Shown one piece after another: positions 49,093 through 57,438 of a DNA stretch of 64,000 nucleotides. Made by a program: the position numbers and the translations under genes. This stretch comes from Peptoniphilus_A harei_B (GTDB lineage: Bacteria; Bacillota; Clostridia; Tissierellales; Peptoniphilaceae): NCBI GenBank assembly GCA_032560695.1, contig JAWGHR010000001.1:1-64000 (forward strand), in the 5' to 3' direction. Each line of letters opens with the position of its first letter. The first letter of the stretch is position 1. The notes below the pieces were generated by a model. It was not told where the DNA came from. It did not search any database and saw only the letters and a list, made by a program, of their open reading frames with translations.

Positions 49093-50517
49093 ATGGCAAA
49101 CAATAATGAATTAAATAACAAATCAATTGAAGACTTAAGAAAAATTTCTTCTTCTCTGGGACTTAAAAATTCGGATAATTATAATATTGAAGAATTAAAA
49201 CACTTTATTGAGAAGGGTAGGCTACCAAACAAGTCACTAAGTGATGAGGACTTAAACAGACTTAAGGTTTCAGAACTTAGAGACCTAGCAAAAGAATTTG
49301 ATATTGAAAAATCTTACTCTTTAAAAAAAGATCAACTTATAGAAGTTATTAAAGAAAAAAGAGAATCTAAGAAAATTGAAGAATTGGATTTATCAGATAA
49401 TGCAGCAAAGACTTTAAAAAACCTTGATGATAAAGACTATGTTAAGGGAATTCTAGAGCTTCACCAAGATGGATTTGGTTTTTTAAGAAGAGTAAACTAT
49501 CTACCAAGCGAGGATGATATCTATGTATCTCCATCACAAATACGAAAGTTCAGGCTTAGAAATGGAGACGAAGTTCTTGGAGTTAAATCGCCACCAAAAG
49601 ATGGAGAAAACTTCAACGCTCTTTTATATATTAAATCTGTAAATGGACTTCATCCTTCTAAGATTATTAACAGACCCTTCTTTGATAATTTGACACCAAT
49701 CTATCCTAAAAAGAAACTAGATTTAGAAACTGAGGATACTGCTATGAGGGTAATAGATCTCTTAGCTCCAGTTGGTCTTGGTCAAAGAGGACTTATTGTA
49801 TCACAACCAAAGTCTGGTAAAACAACTCTGCTAAAGAAGATATCTAAGTCTATAAACGCCAACTATCCAGATCTTCATCTTATAGTATTACTAGTTGATG
49901 AAAGACCTGAAGAAGTCACGGATATGAAGAGATCTGTTAAGGGAGAAGTTGTTTATTCAACCTTTGATGAAAACCCAAAAAATCATACTAGGGTCGCAGA
50001 GATGGTAATTGATAGGGCTAAGAGGTTAGTAGAGAACAAAGAAGATGTTGTAATTTTGCTTGACTCATTAACAAGACTATCAAGAGCTTATAATTTAATT
50101 ACTCCTGCAAGTGGAAAAACTTTATCAGGTGGACTTGATCCCTTATCACTACACAAACCGAAAAGATTTTTTGGAGCTGCGAGAAATATAGAAGAGGGTG
50201 GAAGTCTGACTATACTTGCTACAGCACTTGTTGATACAGGTTCCAGGATGGACGATGTAATCTTTGAGGAGTTTAAGGGCACTGGAAATATGGAACTCCA
50301 TCTCAATAGAAGCTTATCTGAAAAAAGAATATTCCCTGCAATTGATATCTTAAAGTCAGGAACTAGAAAAGAAGAACTTCTATTGAATAAAGATGAGTTA
50401 GAATTTAACTATGATTTTAGAAATAAATTAGGTCAAGAAAATATAGAGGAAGTGACTGAAAAGTTTTTAGATAAACTTTCAAAAACAAAAAGTAACAAAG
50501 AGTTTTTAAGTAAGTAA
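49093..50517 (+). CDS. rho: Transcription termination factor Rho
   Basis: A 474-residue hexameric RNA helicase. The N-terminus has two SAP-like Rho_N units (ELNNKSIEDLRKISSSLG and RLKVSELRDLAKEFDIE), rather than one. RNA binding (CSD) starts at KGILELHQDGFGFLRR. Walker A is SQPKSGKTTLLKK, with VLLVDERPEEV and VVILLDSLTRLSRAYN (Walker B), and a late SGGLDPLSL. Found upstream of rpmE-prmC-prfA, a common Gram-positive order. No T-rich terminator was seen directly after it. Confidence 0.95.
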   Translation: MANNNELNNKSIEDLRKISSSLGLKNSDNYNIEELKHFIEKGRLPNKSLSDEDLNRLKVSELRDLAKEFDIEKSYSLKKDQLIEVIKEKRESKKIEELDLSDNAAKTLKNLDDKDYVKGILELHQDGFGFLRRVNYLPSEDDIYVSPSQIRKFRLRNGDEVLGVKSPPKDGENFNALLYIKSVNGLHPSKIINRPFFDNLTPIYPKKKLDLETEDTAMRVIDLLAPVGLGQRGLIVSQPKSGKTTLLKKISKSINANYPDLHLIVLLVDERPEEVTDMKRSVKGEVVYSTFDENPKNHTRVAEMVIDRAKRLVENKEDVVILLDSLTRLSRAYNLITPASGKTLSGGLDPLSLHKPKRFFGAARNIEEGGSLTILATALVDTGSRMDDVIFEEFKGTGNMELHLNRSLSEKRIFPAIDILKSGTRKEELLLNKDELEFNYDFRNKLGQENIEEVTEKFLDKLSKTKSNKEFLSK

Positions 50518-50547
50518 TGTTAAATCAAGATTTTATTTGCCATAATC

Positions 50548-50625
50548 TTGATAAATCAATTGGAATATTGTATAATAATTAAGCAAATAGTTGTGTTTGC
50601 ACTAGAGTGAAAATTGTGTTATAAT
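50548..50625 (+). promoter_or_regulatory. Two tandem promoters upstream of rpmE
   Basis: P1: TTGATA (50548-50553), 17-base spacer, TATAAT (50571-50576). P2: TTGCAC (50597-50602), 17-base spacer, TATAAT (50620-50625). Both lie in the 149-base gap between rho and rpmE and point towards rpmE. Confidence 0.7.
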
Positions 50626-50666
50626 GTTAAAATTGAGTTATAAAATAAGTTTAAGGGGGCTAAACA

Positions 50667-50870
50667 ATGAAAAAAGGAATTCATCCAGATTATAAAGAAG
50701 CTACAGTAACTTGTGCTTGTGGCAACACTTTTAAAACAGGATCCGTTAAAGAAGATTTAAAAGTTGAAATTTGTTCAGCTTGTCATCCTTTCTTTACAGG
50801 AAAGCAAAAACTCTCTGATCACGGCGGAAGAATTGAGAAATTCAACAGCAGATATAAGAGAAATAAATGA
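50667..50870 (+). CDS. rpmE: 50S ribosomal protein L31 (zinc-type)
   Basis: A 67-residue ribosomal protein with the four-cysteine/histidine zinc set: TVTCACGNTF and EICSACHPFF. This is the C+ form, and a second C- copy, if any, is not in this window. AAGGGGG precedes the ATG. A terminator follows within six bases of the stop. Confidence 0.95.
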   Translation: MKKGIHPDYKEATVTCACGNTFKTGSVKEDLKVEICSACHPFFTGKQKLSDHGGRIEKFNSRYKRNK

Positions 50871-50875
50871 CAATG

Positions 50876-50899
50876 AGGTTAGCGTTGCTAACCTTTTTT
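50876..50899 (+). terminator. Terminator between rpmE and prmC
   Basis: AGGTTAGC (50876-50883) pairs perfectly with GCTAACCT around GTT, then TTTTT. prmC starts 13 bases later, so prmC and prfA need read-through or an unseen promoter. Confidence 0.85.
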
Positions 50900-50912
50900 A
50901 TTACTTAAATTT

Positions 50913-51743
50913 ATGAAAATTAAAGAATCCTTAGTAAAAGGCAGAGAATATTTAAAAGAACTAGAATACACTGATCCAATTTATGAAACTAGAAGAATCT
51001 TAAGTGATTTATTAAATAAGGACTTATCCTATTTAGTATCTCATAACGATGACTTATTAGATTCAAAGATAGAAAATAAATACTTCGAAATTTTAGAAAA
51101 AAGGAAAATAGGAATTCCACTTCAATATATTTTAGGTGAAGAAGATTTTTATGGGCGAACTTTTAAAGTCTTTGAAGGTGTTCTTATACCAAGACAGGAT
51201 ACAGAAATATCAGTGGAAAAACTCTTAAATATAATAGAAAACAATCCTATAAATAATATGTTGGAAATTGGTTGTGGTACTGGTATAGTTAGCATTAGTG
51301 TTGATCTTGAAACAGAGATTGAAGTTACAGCTGTTGATATAAGTGAAAGTGCCATAAAAAATACTAGAATTAATAAAGAATTATTAAATTCAAAAATAAA
51401 AATAATTAAAAGTGATTTATTTTCCGAAGTTAGAGATAAATTTGATTTAATATACTCTAACCCTCCTTATATAAAATCGAGTGATATAGAAAAACTACAA
51501 GTTGAAGTAAGAAATTACGAGCCAAGGCTTGCTCTTGATGGAGGAAAGGATGGACTTTTATTTTATAGAAACATAATAAAATCCTCTCCTGAATTTTTAA
51601 ATAGTAAGGGGTTTTTGGTTTTTGAAATAGGTCATGATGAGGCAGAAGAAATTTATAATTTAATGAAAAGTAATTTTGATGTTGAAGTTTATAAAGACTT
51701 AAATAACTTAAATAGGGTAGTAGTTGGACAGTTAAAAATATAG
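50913..51743 (+). CDS. prmC: Peptide chain release factor N5-glutamine methyltransferase
   Basis: A 276-residue methyltransferase which modifies the GGQ glutamine of release factors. It has an N-terminal helical domain, IPLQYILGEEDFYGRTF, GVLIPRQDTEISVEK, SAM motif I MLEIGCGTGIVSIS, and the catalytic YSNPPYIKSSD. Its product acts on the next gene's protein. No good ribosome binding site is visible before the ATG, which lies 13 bases after a terminator. Confidence 0.93.
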   Translation: MKIKESLVKGREYLKELEYTDPIYETRRILSDLLNKDLSYLVSHNDDLLDSKIENKYFEILEKRKIGIPLQYILGEEDFYGRTFKVFEGVLIPRQDTEISVEKLLNIIENNPINNMLEIGCGTGIVSISVDLETEIEVTAVDISESAIKNTRINKELLNSKIKIIKSDLFSEVRDKFDLIYSNPPYIKSSDIEKLQVEVRNYEPRLALDGGKDGLLFYRNIIKSSPEFLNSKGFLVFEIGHDEAEEIYNLMKSNFDVEVYKDLNNLNRVVVGQLKI

Positions 51744-51751
51744 GGGTAATT

Positions 51752-52819
51752 ATGTACGAAAAACTTTCGGTTTTTGAAGATAAATTAATAGAATTAGAAA
51801 AAGACCTTAGTAATGTTGAAGTTATCAATGACTCAAAACTTTATCAACAAAAGGCAATTGAACATGCTGAGATTGAACCTATTGTAGCAAAGTATAGAGC
51901 TTATAAAGATACTTTAAATTCACTAAATGAAAATAAAGAATTAATAAAAGAAAAATTAGATGACGATTTCAAAGATTTGGTTAGAGAAGAAATCAACGAA
52001 GCCAGCAAAAAAGTTGAAGAACTTGAAAATGAGCTAAAAATTCTTTTAATTCCAAAGGATAAAAATGACAGCAAGAATGTAATGGTAGAAATCAGAGCTG
52101 GAGCAGGTGGAGACGAAGCTGCTCTATTTGCTGGTGTTCTTTACAGACAATATGTTAGATATGCAGAAAGATCCGGTTTTAAGGTTGAAACAATATCATC
52201 AAATGAAATAGGGATTGGAGGCTACAAGGAAATTGTCTTTATGATAATTGGAAACGGAGCATACTCAAGACTAAAGTATGAATCGGGAGTACACAGAGTT
52301 CAAAGAGTTCCTGAAACGGAAAGTGGAGGAAGAATTCACACTTCTACTGCTACAGTTGCAGTTTTACCTGAAGCTGAAGATGTTGATATTGAAATTGATC
52401 CAACTCAAATAAAGTTTGATGTTTTCCGTGCATCTGGAAATGGTGGACAATGTGTTAACACGACTGACTCAGCAGTTAGACTTACACATATTCCAACTGG
52501 AATAGTTATCTCATGCCAAGATGAAAAATCTCAACTAAGAAACAAGGAAAAAGCTATGAAACTCTTAAGATCAAAACTCTATGATCTAAAACTACAAGAG
52601 CAAAGTGAAAAAGAATCCATGGAAAGGTCTTCTCAAATAGGAACTGGGGATAGGTCTGAAAGAATTAGAACCTATAACTATCCACAGGGAAGGGTCACTG
52701 ATCACAGAATCAACTTAACATCTCACAGAATTGATGCCATAAATGATGGTGACTTAGATGAAATAATTGATGCTCTTATAACTTATGATCAGACACAAAA
52801 AATTGAAAAGATTTCCTAA
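51752..52819 (+). CDS. prfA: Peptide chain release factor 1
   Basis: A 355-residue class I release factor, which reads UAA and UAG. The GGQ loop is ASGNGGQCVNTTDSAVRL, and the upstream helix pair and IRAGAGGDEAALFAG region are typical. The GGQ lysine-methyl target is made by PrmC from the adjacent gene. GGGGT precedes the ATG. Operon with prmC. Confidence 0.95.
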   Translation: MYEKLSVFEDKLIELEKDLSNVEVINDSKLYQQKAIEHAEIEPIVAKYRAYKDTLNSLNENKELIKEKLDDDFKDLVREEINEASKKVEELENELKILLIPKDKNDSKNVMVEIRAGAGGDEAALFAGVLYRQYVRYAERSGFKVETISSNEIGIGGYKEIVFMIIGNGAYSRLKYESGVHRVQRVPETESGGRIHTSTATVAVLPEAEDVDIEIDPTQIKFDVFRASGNGGQCVNTTDSAVRLTHIPTGIVISCQDEKSQLRNKEKAMKLLRSKLYDLKLQEQSEKESMERSSQIGTGDRSERIRTYNYPQGRVTDHRINLTSHRIDAINDGDLDEIIDALITYDQTQKIEKIS

Positions 52820-52857
52820 AGTTAAAATATTTAATTAGTATATTTTTAATGCTTTAT

Positions 52858-52886
52858 TTGATTTTTCATTAATATTATTCTATAAT
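52858..52886 (+). promoter_or_regulatory. Promoter of rubrerythrin gene
   Basis: TTGATT (52858-52863), 17-base spacer, TATAAT (52881-52886), 42 bases before the rubrerythrin ATG. Confidence 0.75.
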
Positions 52887-52928
52887 AATGTTGGTAGTTT
52901 TATTATTAATTAATATGGGGGTAATATT

Positions 52929-53471
52929 ATGAATCAAATGACAAGTGACAATTTAAGATCAGCATTCGGCGGAGAATCTCAAGCACGTACTAGATACAAC
53001 ATCTGGGGCGAAGCAGCAGAAAAAGACGGTTTCAAAAACGTAAGAAGACTTTTTGATGCAACTTCTGATGCAGAAAAAATTCACGCTACACTTCACTTCA
53101 AGGCTATGAAAGATGTCTCAGGTGATTTTGCTGTAACATCAATGGCAGGATTTGGAATTAACTCAACTGCTGAAAACCTTGAAGCAGCTAGAGGTGGAGA
53201 AATTTTTGAATCAACTCAAATGTATCCTGCTTTTATCGCAGTTGCAGAAATGCAAGGTGAAAAAGAAGCTGTTAGAGCAATGAAATATGCTACAGCAGCT
53301 GAAGAAGTACACGCTAAAAGATTTGCAACAGCTAAAGAAGCTGTTGATGCTGGAAAAGATTTAGATGTTGAAAACATCTACCTATGCCCAGTATGTGGAT
53401 ATATTACTTTTGAAGAAGAAGATAAATGTCCAATCTGTGGATGCGCAGGAAGCAAATTTGTTGCTTACTAA
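52929..53471 (+). CDS. rbr: Rubrerythrin
   Basis: A 180-residue non-haem iron peroxidase. Residues 1-140 are the ferritin-like diiron domain with NLRSAFGGESQARTRY and the glutamate/histidine ligands in DATSDAEKIHATLHF and ATAAEEVHAKRF. The C-terminal rubredoxin-like iron site is YLCPVCGYI and DKCPICGCAG. It reduces hydrogen peroxide in anaerobes. A GGGGG stretch precedes the ATG. A terminator follows. Confidence 0.95.
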   Translation: MNQMTSDNLRSAFGGESQARTRYNIWGEAAEKDGFKNVRRLFDATSDAEKIHATLHFKAMKDVSGDFAVTSMAGFGINSTAENLEAARGGEIFESTQMYPAFIAVAEMQGEKEAVRAMKYATAAEEVHAKRFATAKEAVDAGKDLDVENIYLCPVCGYITFEEEDKCPICGCAGSKFVAY

Positions 53472-53489
53472 TTTTTGTTAAAGAAAGTC

Positions 53490-53517
53490 TCTCCATTTTA
53501 TGGGGAGATTTTTTTTT
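53490..53517 (+). terminator. Terminator of rubrerythrin gene
   Basis: TCTCCA (53490-53495) pairs with TGGGGAGA (53501-53508), followed by a T9 run. Confidence 0.85.
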
Positions 53518-53527
53518 AATAAGAATA

Positions 53528-53553
53528 AGAGAGGAGTTATTTTATTCCTCTCT
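53528..53553 (-). terminator. Hairpin downstream of the EFR1 gene
   Basis: AGAGAGGA (53528-53535) pairs perfectly with TCCTCTCT (53546-53553), just downstream of the minus-strand EFR1 gene. No T-run follows directly on the minus strand, so termination is less certain. Confidence 0.5.
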
Positions 53554-53565
53554 CATTATATTTAC

Positions 53566-54357
53566 TTAGAAATTTTTTGGGACTCTATATTGATTTCTTA
53601 CTTTCTTATTTATCAAAATCCGAATTGATTTTTGGGGACAAGTATTCTCGCATCTTGTACAAAAAATACATTTATTCTGAGTCACAACTTTTTTATCTTT
53701 TATAACTAAATTATTAACCGGACAATTTTTCTCACAAATACCACAAGCAATGCAAGAATCATCAATCCAAACATTTGATCGCTTGGAATTTTCTTTCTCT
53801 AATCCTCCACTTCTTTGTGAAAGTCCAATTTTATTCCAAAATTTTGTGTTACCTTGAGTTTTTAAATTATTATTTATAATTTCATTAGATATTTTATCGG
53901 CCTTTTTTAGGGCGTGCTTAATCTTTAAGTTGGAGAAAAAATTTTCCCAAAAAGATATTACAGGTATATTTGAGATATTACTTGGCATATTGATATGCCT
54001 TGAATAGATTAAATCAGCATTTTTCGGAATATAATCTTTTAAAATATAAGCTCCATCACCAGAGAAGCACATTTGAGTCACTATACTCATAATATTTTTC
54101 ATCTCTAAATTCTTTTTATATTTCTCTAAAAAATCTCTCATTATTATAGGGGGAGTAGAGTAATAGACAGGATACATAATTAATATTGTTTCTTTTTCAA
54201 GTAATAGATTTTTAAAATTACAATCATCTTCAATACTCTTTATTTCAACGTTTAAAAATTTAGCAATCCTATTAGCCACTAACTTTGTATTGCCAGTTCC
54301 TGAAAAATAAATTAAAAGCATCTTATCTTTACTGTATTCATAATTTATTTTTTTCAT
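53566..54357 (-). CDS. EFR1-family flavodoxin-ferredoxin fusion
   Basis: A 263-residue protein. Residues 10-160 are flavodoxin-like, starting LIYFSGTGNTKLVANRIA (FMN phosphate loop) with MYPVYYSTPPIIMRDFL. The C-terminal part has two 4Fe-4S clusters: CIACGICEKNCPVNNL and CIFCTRCENTCPQ. EFR1 proteins are putative electron carriers in anaerobes. It lies back-to-back with rubrerythrin on the opposite strand, so a role as reductase is possible but inferred. Confidence 0.9.
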   Translation of the reverse strand: MKKINYEYSKDKMLLIYFSGTGNTKLVANRIAKFLNVEIKSIEDDCNFKNLLLEKETILIMYPVYYSTPPIIMRDFLEKYKKNLEMKNIMSIVTQMCFSGDGAYILKDYIPKNADLIYSRHINMPSNISNIPVISFWENFFSNLKIKHALKKADKISNEIINNNLKTQGNTKFWNKIGLSQRSGGLEKENSKRSNVWIDDSCIACGICEKNCPVNNLVIKDKKVVTQNKCIFCTRCENTCPQKSIRILINKKVRNQYRVPKNF

Positions 54358-54480
54358 TTTTAGTAGATTCTCCTTAATTTATATATTTTTATGTAAAGAT
54401 TATTGTTTTAAGAAAATTATATATTAATTTTAGAAATTAATTTAACTCGAAATAAAACATAATATAAGCTAAACAAAATA

Positions 54481-54509
54481 TTGATAATTTTAATTGTCTA
54501 TGGTATACT
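54481..54509 (+). promoter_or_regulatory. Promoter of the rpsB operon
   Basis: TTGATA (54481-54486), 17-base spacer, TATACT (54504-54509). A leader of roughly 100 bases follows before rpsB. Confidence 0.75.
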
Positions 54510-54514
54510 TTTAT

Positions 54515-54615
54515 CCGGTAAGAAATACACACATTTTCTGATATCGATGGAGTTGCCAATTTGGTCCCTAAGATAATAGATGAAAATGGAGGAAAAAAAC
54601 ACGGAGGTGGCTTAA
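54515..54615 (+). promoter_or_regulatory. rpsB leader, possible autoregulatory region
   Basis: About 100 untranslated bases separate the promoter from the rpsB ATG and end in GGAGG (54602-54606). Short complementary blocks are present. Ribosomal S2 leaders bind S2 in other bacteria; I could not match a specific published motif, so the role is a guess. Confidence 0.35.
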
Positions 54616-55389
54616 ATGTCAGTAATTTCAATGAAAAGCTTATTAGAAGCTGGTGTGCACTTTGGACACCAAACTAGAAGATGGAACCCTAAAATGAAGA
54701 GATTTATATTTACCGAAAGAAATGGTATCTATATAATCGACCTTCAAAAAACAGTTAAAAAAGTAGAAGAAGCTTACGATTTTGTAAGAGAAGTTGCAGC
54801 TAATGGTGGAGAAGTTCTTTTTGTAGGTACAAAAAAACAAGCTCAAGATGCAATAGAAAAAGAAGCTACTAAATGCGGTATGCCATACATTAACCAAAGA
54901 TGGTTAGGTGGACTTTTAACTAACTACAAAACTATCAAGAATAGAATTGAAAGACTTTACAAACTTTATGAAATGGAAGAAAATGGAACTTTTGATGTTC
55001 TTCCTAAAAAAGAAGTTGCTCAATTACTTCACGAAAGAGAAAAGCTTGAAAAATTCCTAGGTGGAATTAAGGAAATGAAGGGTATGCCTCAAGCTCTATT
55101 TGTAGTAGACCCTAAAAAAGAAAATATTGCAGTTAAAGAAGCACATATTTTAGGAATTCCTGTTATCGGTATTGTAGATACAAACTGTGATCCTGAGGAA
55201 GTTGATATTCCAATTCCTGGAAACGATGATGCTATTAGAGCAGTAAAACTTATTACTGAAACAATTGCTAATGCAGTTATCGAAGGAAAACAAGGCAGTC
55301 AAATTGAAGATACAGATTATGATGAATCCACTCAAGAAGTTTCTGAAGAAGAAGCAGTTGAGGATGAAAAGTCAGCTATAGAAGAGTAA
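54616..55389 (+). CDS. rpsB: 30S ribosomal protein S2
   Basis: A 257-residue ribosomal protein with SMKSLLEAGVHFGHQTRRWNPKM, FTERNGIYIIDLQKT, and VNQRWLGG-like stretch YINQRWLGGLLTN. The tail after residue 230 is acidic. GGAGG lies nine bases upstream of the ATG. First gene of rpsB-tsf-pyrH-frr. Confidence 0.97.
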   Translation: MSVISMKSLLEAGVHFGHQTRRWNPKMKRFIFTERNGIYIIDLQKTVKKVEEAYDFVREVAANGGEVLFVGTKKQAQDAIEKEATKCGMPYINQRWLGGLLTNYKTIKNRIERLYKLYEMEENGTFDVLPKKEVAQLLHEREKLEKFLGGIKEMKGMPQALFVVDPKKENIAVKEAHILGIPVIGIVDTNCDPEEVDIPIPGNDDAIRAVKLITETIANAVIEGKQGSQIEDTDYDESTQEVSEEEAVEDEKSAIEE

Positions 55390-55398
55390 AGATATTTC

Positions 55399-55436
55399 GA
55401 GAGTTCTAAAGTAATCCTTTATAACTCTCTTTTTTT
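55399..55436 (+). terminator. Attenuating terminator between rpsB and tsf
   Basis: GAGAGTTCTAAAG pairs with CTTTATAACTCTC (one mismatch) at 55399-55429, followed by T7. It would reduce tsf transcription relative to rpsB; tsf starts 25 bases later. Confidence 0.75.
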
Positions 55437-55460
55437 AAAATAAATAAGGAGTGAATTAAA

Positions 55461-56105
55461 ATGGCTATTACAGCAGCAATGGTTAAAGAATTAAGAGAAA
55501 AATCTGGCGCAGGTATGATGGACTGCAAGAAAGCTTTAACAGAAACAAATGGTGATATGGATAAGGCAGTAGACTTTCTAAGAGAAAAGGGACTAGCTTC
55601 TGTTGCAAAGAAATCTTCAAGAATTGCTTCTGAAGGTATTGTTGAATCTTATGTACACGGTGGAAGAATCGGAGTTCTAGTTGAAGTTAACTCAGAAACT
55701 GACTTCGTAGCTAAAAACGAAGAATTCCAAAACTTTGTTAAAGACATTGCAATGCAAATCGCAGCAGTTGCTCCAAAATACGTAAGTCGTGAAGAAGTTC
55801 CTGCTGAAGAAGTTGAACACGAAAAAAATATTTTAACTGAACAAGCAAGAGGCGAAAATAAACCTGAACACATTATTGAAAAAATGGTTGAAGGAAGACT
55901 TGAAAAATTCTATGAAGAAATTTGTCTACTTGACCAAGATTTCATTAAAGATTCAGACAAGAAAATTAGAGACATTCTAAATGATCTAATTGCAAAAATA
56001 GGCGAAAACATTAAAATCAGAAGATTTGTTAGATATGAAGTTGGCGAAGGTCTTGAAAAAAGAGAAGAGGACTTTGCAGAAGAAGTAGCAAAACAAATAG
56101 GATAA
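55461..56105 (+). CDS. tsf: Elongation factor Ts
   Basis: A 214-residue protein: UBA-like N-terminus VKELREKSGAGMMDCKKAL, then NSETDFVAKNEEF, the coiled-coil region and the RRFVRYEVGEGLEK end. It recycles EF-Tu-GDP. At 214 residues it is shorter than the E. coli type (283) because it has one core subdomain, as in other compact EF-Ts. AAGGAG precedes the ATG. Confidence 0.95.
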   Translation: MAITAAMVKELREKSGAGMMDCKKALTETNGDMDKAVDFLREKGLASVAKKSSRIASEGIVESYVHGGRIGVLVEVNSETDFVAKNEEFQNFVKDIAMQIAAVAPKYVSREEVPAEEVEHEKNILTEQARGENKPEHIIEKMVEGRLEKFYEEICLLDQDFIKDSDKKIRDILNDLIAKIGENIKIRRFVRYEVGEGLEKREEDFAEEVAKQIG

Positions 56106-56121
56106 CAAATTGGAGGAGTAA

Positions 56122-56826
56122 ATGCCAAAATATAAGAGAATTGTTTTAAAACTCAGTGGAGAAGCATTAGCAGGATCAAATACCGTTGGTATTGACATGG
56201 ATTATGTTAATTTAATTGCTAAGCAAGTTAAAAAAATTTATGATTCAGGAGTAGAAACTGGTATTGTTGTTGGTGGTGGAAACTTTTGGAGAGGACGAGA
56301 CGAAAACAATATAGACCGTGCTACATCTGATTATATGGGTATGCTAGGTACTGTAATGAATGCTTTGGCATTGCAGGATTCTTTAGAAAAATTAGGCGTT
56401 ATTACTCGAGTGCAAACTGCTATCGAAATGAAGCAAGTTGCTGAACCCTATATTAGAAGACGTGCTATAAGGCACTTGGAAAAGGGTCGTGTAGTTATAT
56501 TCTCAGCAGGAGTTGGTAATCCATACTTCTCAACAGACACAGCAGCTGCACTTAGAGCAGCAGAAATTGATGCTGATATAATTTTATTAGCTAAGAAGGG
56601 TGTAGATGGAATCTATGATTCTGATCCTAACATTAATTCTGATGCTAAGAAATTTGATAACTTAACTTATAGGGAAATTTTAAATAAAAACTTAAAAATT
56701 ATGGATGGCACAGCAACTACACTTTGTATGGACAACAATATTCCACTTCAAGTTTTTGGAATAGATGAGGAAGATGCAATGTATAAAGTTGTTTGTGGCG
56801 AAGACATTGGTACTAATGTTAAATAG
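56122..56826 (+). CDS. pyrH: Uridylate kinase
   Basis: A 234-residue amino-acid-kinase-fold UMP kinase. Motifs are IVLKLSGEALAG, GIVVGGGNFWRGR, DYMGMLGTVMNALAL and VGNPYFSTDTAAALRAAEI. It converts UMP to UDP and is GTP-activated and UTP-inhibited in homologues. GGAGG precedes the ATG. Operon with frr. Confidence 0.96.
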   Translation: MPKYKRIVLKLSGEALAGSNTVGIDMDYVNLIAKQVKKIYDSGVETGIVVGGGNFWRGRDENNIDRATSDYMGMLGTVMNALALQDSLEKLGVITRVQTAIEMKQVAEPYIRRRAIRHLEKGRVVIFSAGVGNPYFSTDTAAALRAAEIDADIILLAKKGVDGIYDSDPNINSDAKKFDNLTYREILNKNLKIMDGTATTLCMDNNIPLQVFGIDEEDAMYKVVCGEDIGTNVK

Positions 56827-56835
56827 GAGGATATT

Positions 56836-57393
56836 ATGATATCTGATCTTAAGAAAAATACTGAGTCAAGAATGTCAAAATCTGTTGACTCACTTACTGA
56901 ATCACTTCAGTCAATAAGAGCAGGACGTGCTAATACAAGTTTACTAGATAGAATTTATGTTGATTATTATGGACAACAATCTCCACTTAATCAAGTTGCG
57001 AGTCTTTCTGCACCAGAAGCTAGACTTCTTGCAATTCAACCTTGGGATGCAACTTTAATTCCTGAAATTGAAAAAGCAATTCAAAAATCTGATCTAGGAA
57101 TAACTCCTTCAAATGATGGAAAAATTATCAGACTTGTTATACCTCAACTAACTGAAGAAAGAAGAAAAGATCTTACGAAGTTAGTAGGAAAATATGCTGA
57201 AGAAGCTAAGGTTTCAATTAGGAACATTAGAAGAGACGCTATGGAAGATATTAAAAAAGCAGAAAAAGCTAAAGAAATATCTGAGGATGATAGAAAAACA
57301 TATGAAGAAGATATTCAAAAGTTAACAGATAAATACATCAAAGATGTTGATGGCGTAGCAGCAGAAAAAGAAAAAGAACTTATGGAGATTTAA
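56836..57393 (+). CDS. frr: Ribosome recycling factor
   Basis: A 185-residue protein with SLQSIRAGRANTSLLDRI at the N-terminus and PQLTEERRKDLTKLVG towards the C-terminus, matching RRF. It splits post-termination ribosomes with EF-G. GGAGG precedes the ATG. A terminator follows. Confidence 0.96.
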   Translation: MISDLKKNTESRMSKSVDSLTESLQSIRAGRANTSLLDRIYVDYYGQQSPLNQVASLSAPEARLLAIQPWDATLIPEIEKAIQKSDLGITPSNDGKIIRLVIPQLTEERRKDLTKLVGKYAEEAKVSIRNIRRDAMEDIKKAEKAKEISEDDRKTYEEDIQKLTDKYIKDVDGVAAEKEKELMEI

Positions 57394-57398
57394 TTTTT

Positions 57399-57428
57399 AG
57401 CCTTAGATTATTCTAAGGCTCTTTTTTT
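57399..57428 (+). terminator. Internal terminator between frr and uppS
   Basis: AGCCTTAGA pairs with TCTAAGGCT (57399-57420), followed by CTTTTTTT, right before the AAGGAG of uppS. Only ten bases separate it from the uppS start, so uppS transcription probably depends on read-through. Confidence 0.85.
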
Positions 57429-57438
57429 AAGGAGTTTT

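Noticed and set aside
54437..54631. Minus-strand open frame over the rpsB promoter
   Set aside because: Low-complexity peptide with no ribosome site; covers the rpsB promoter and leader.
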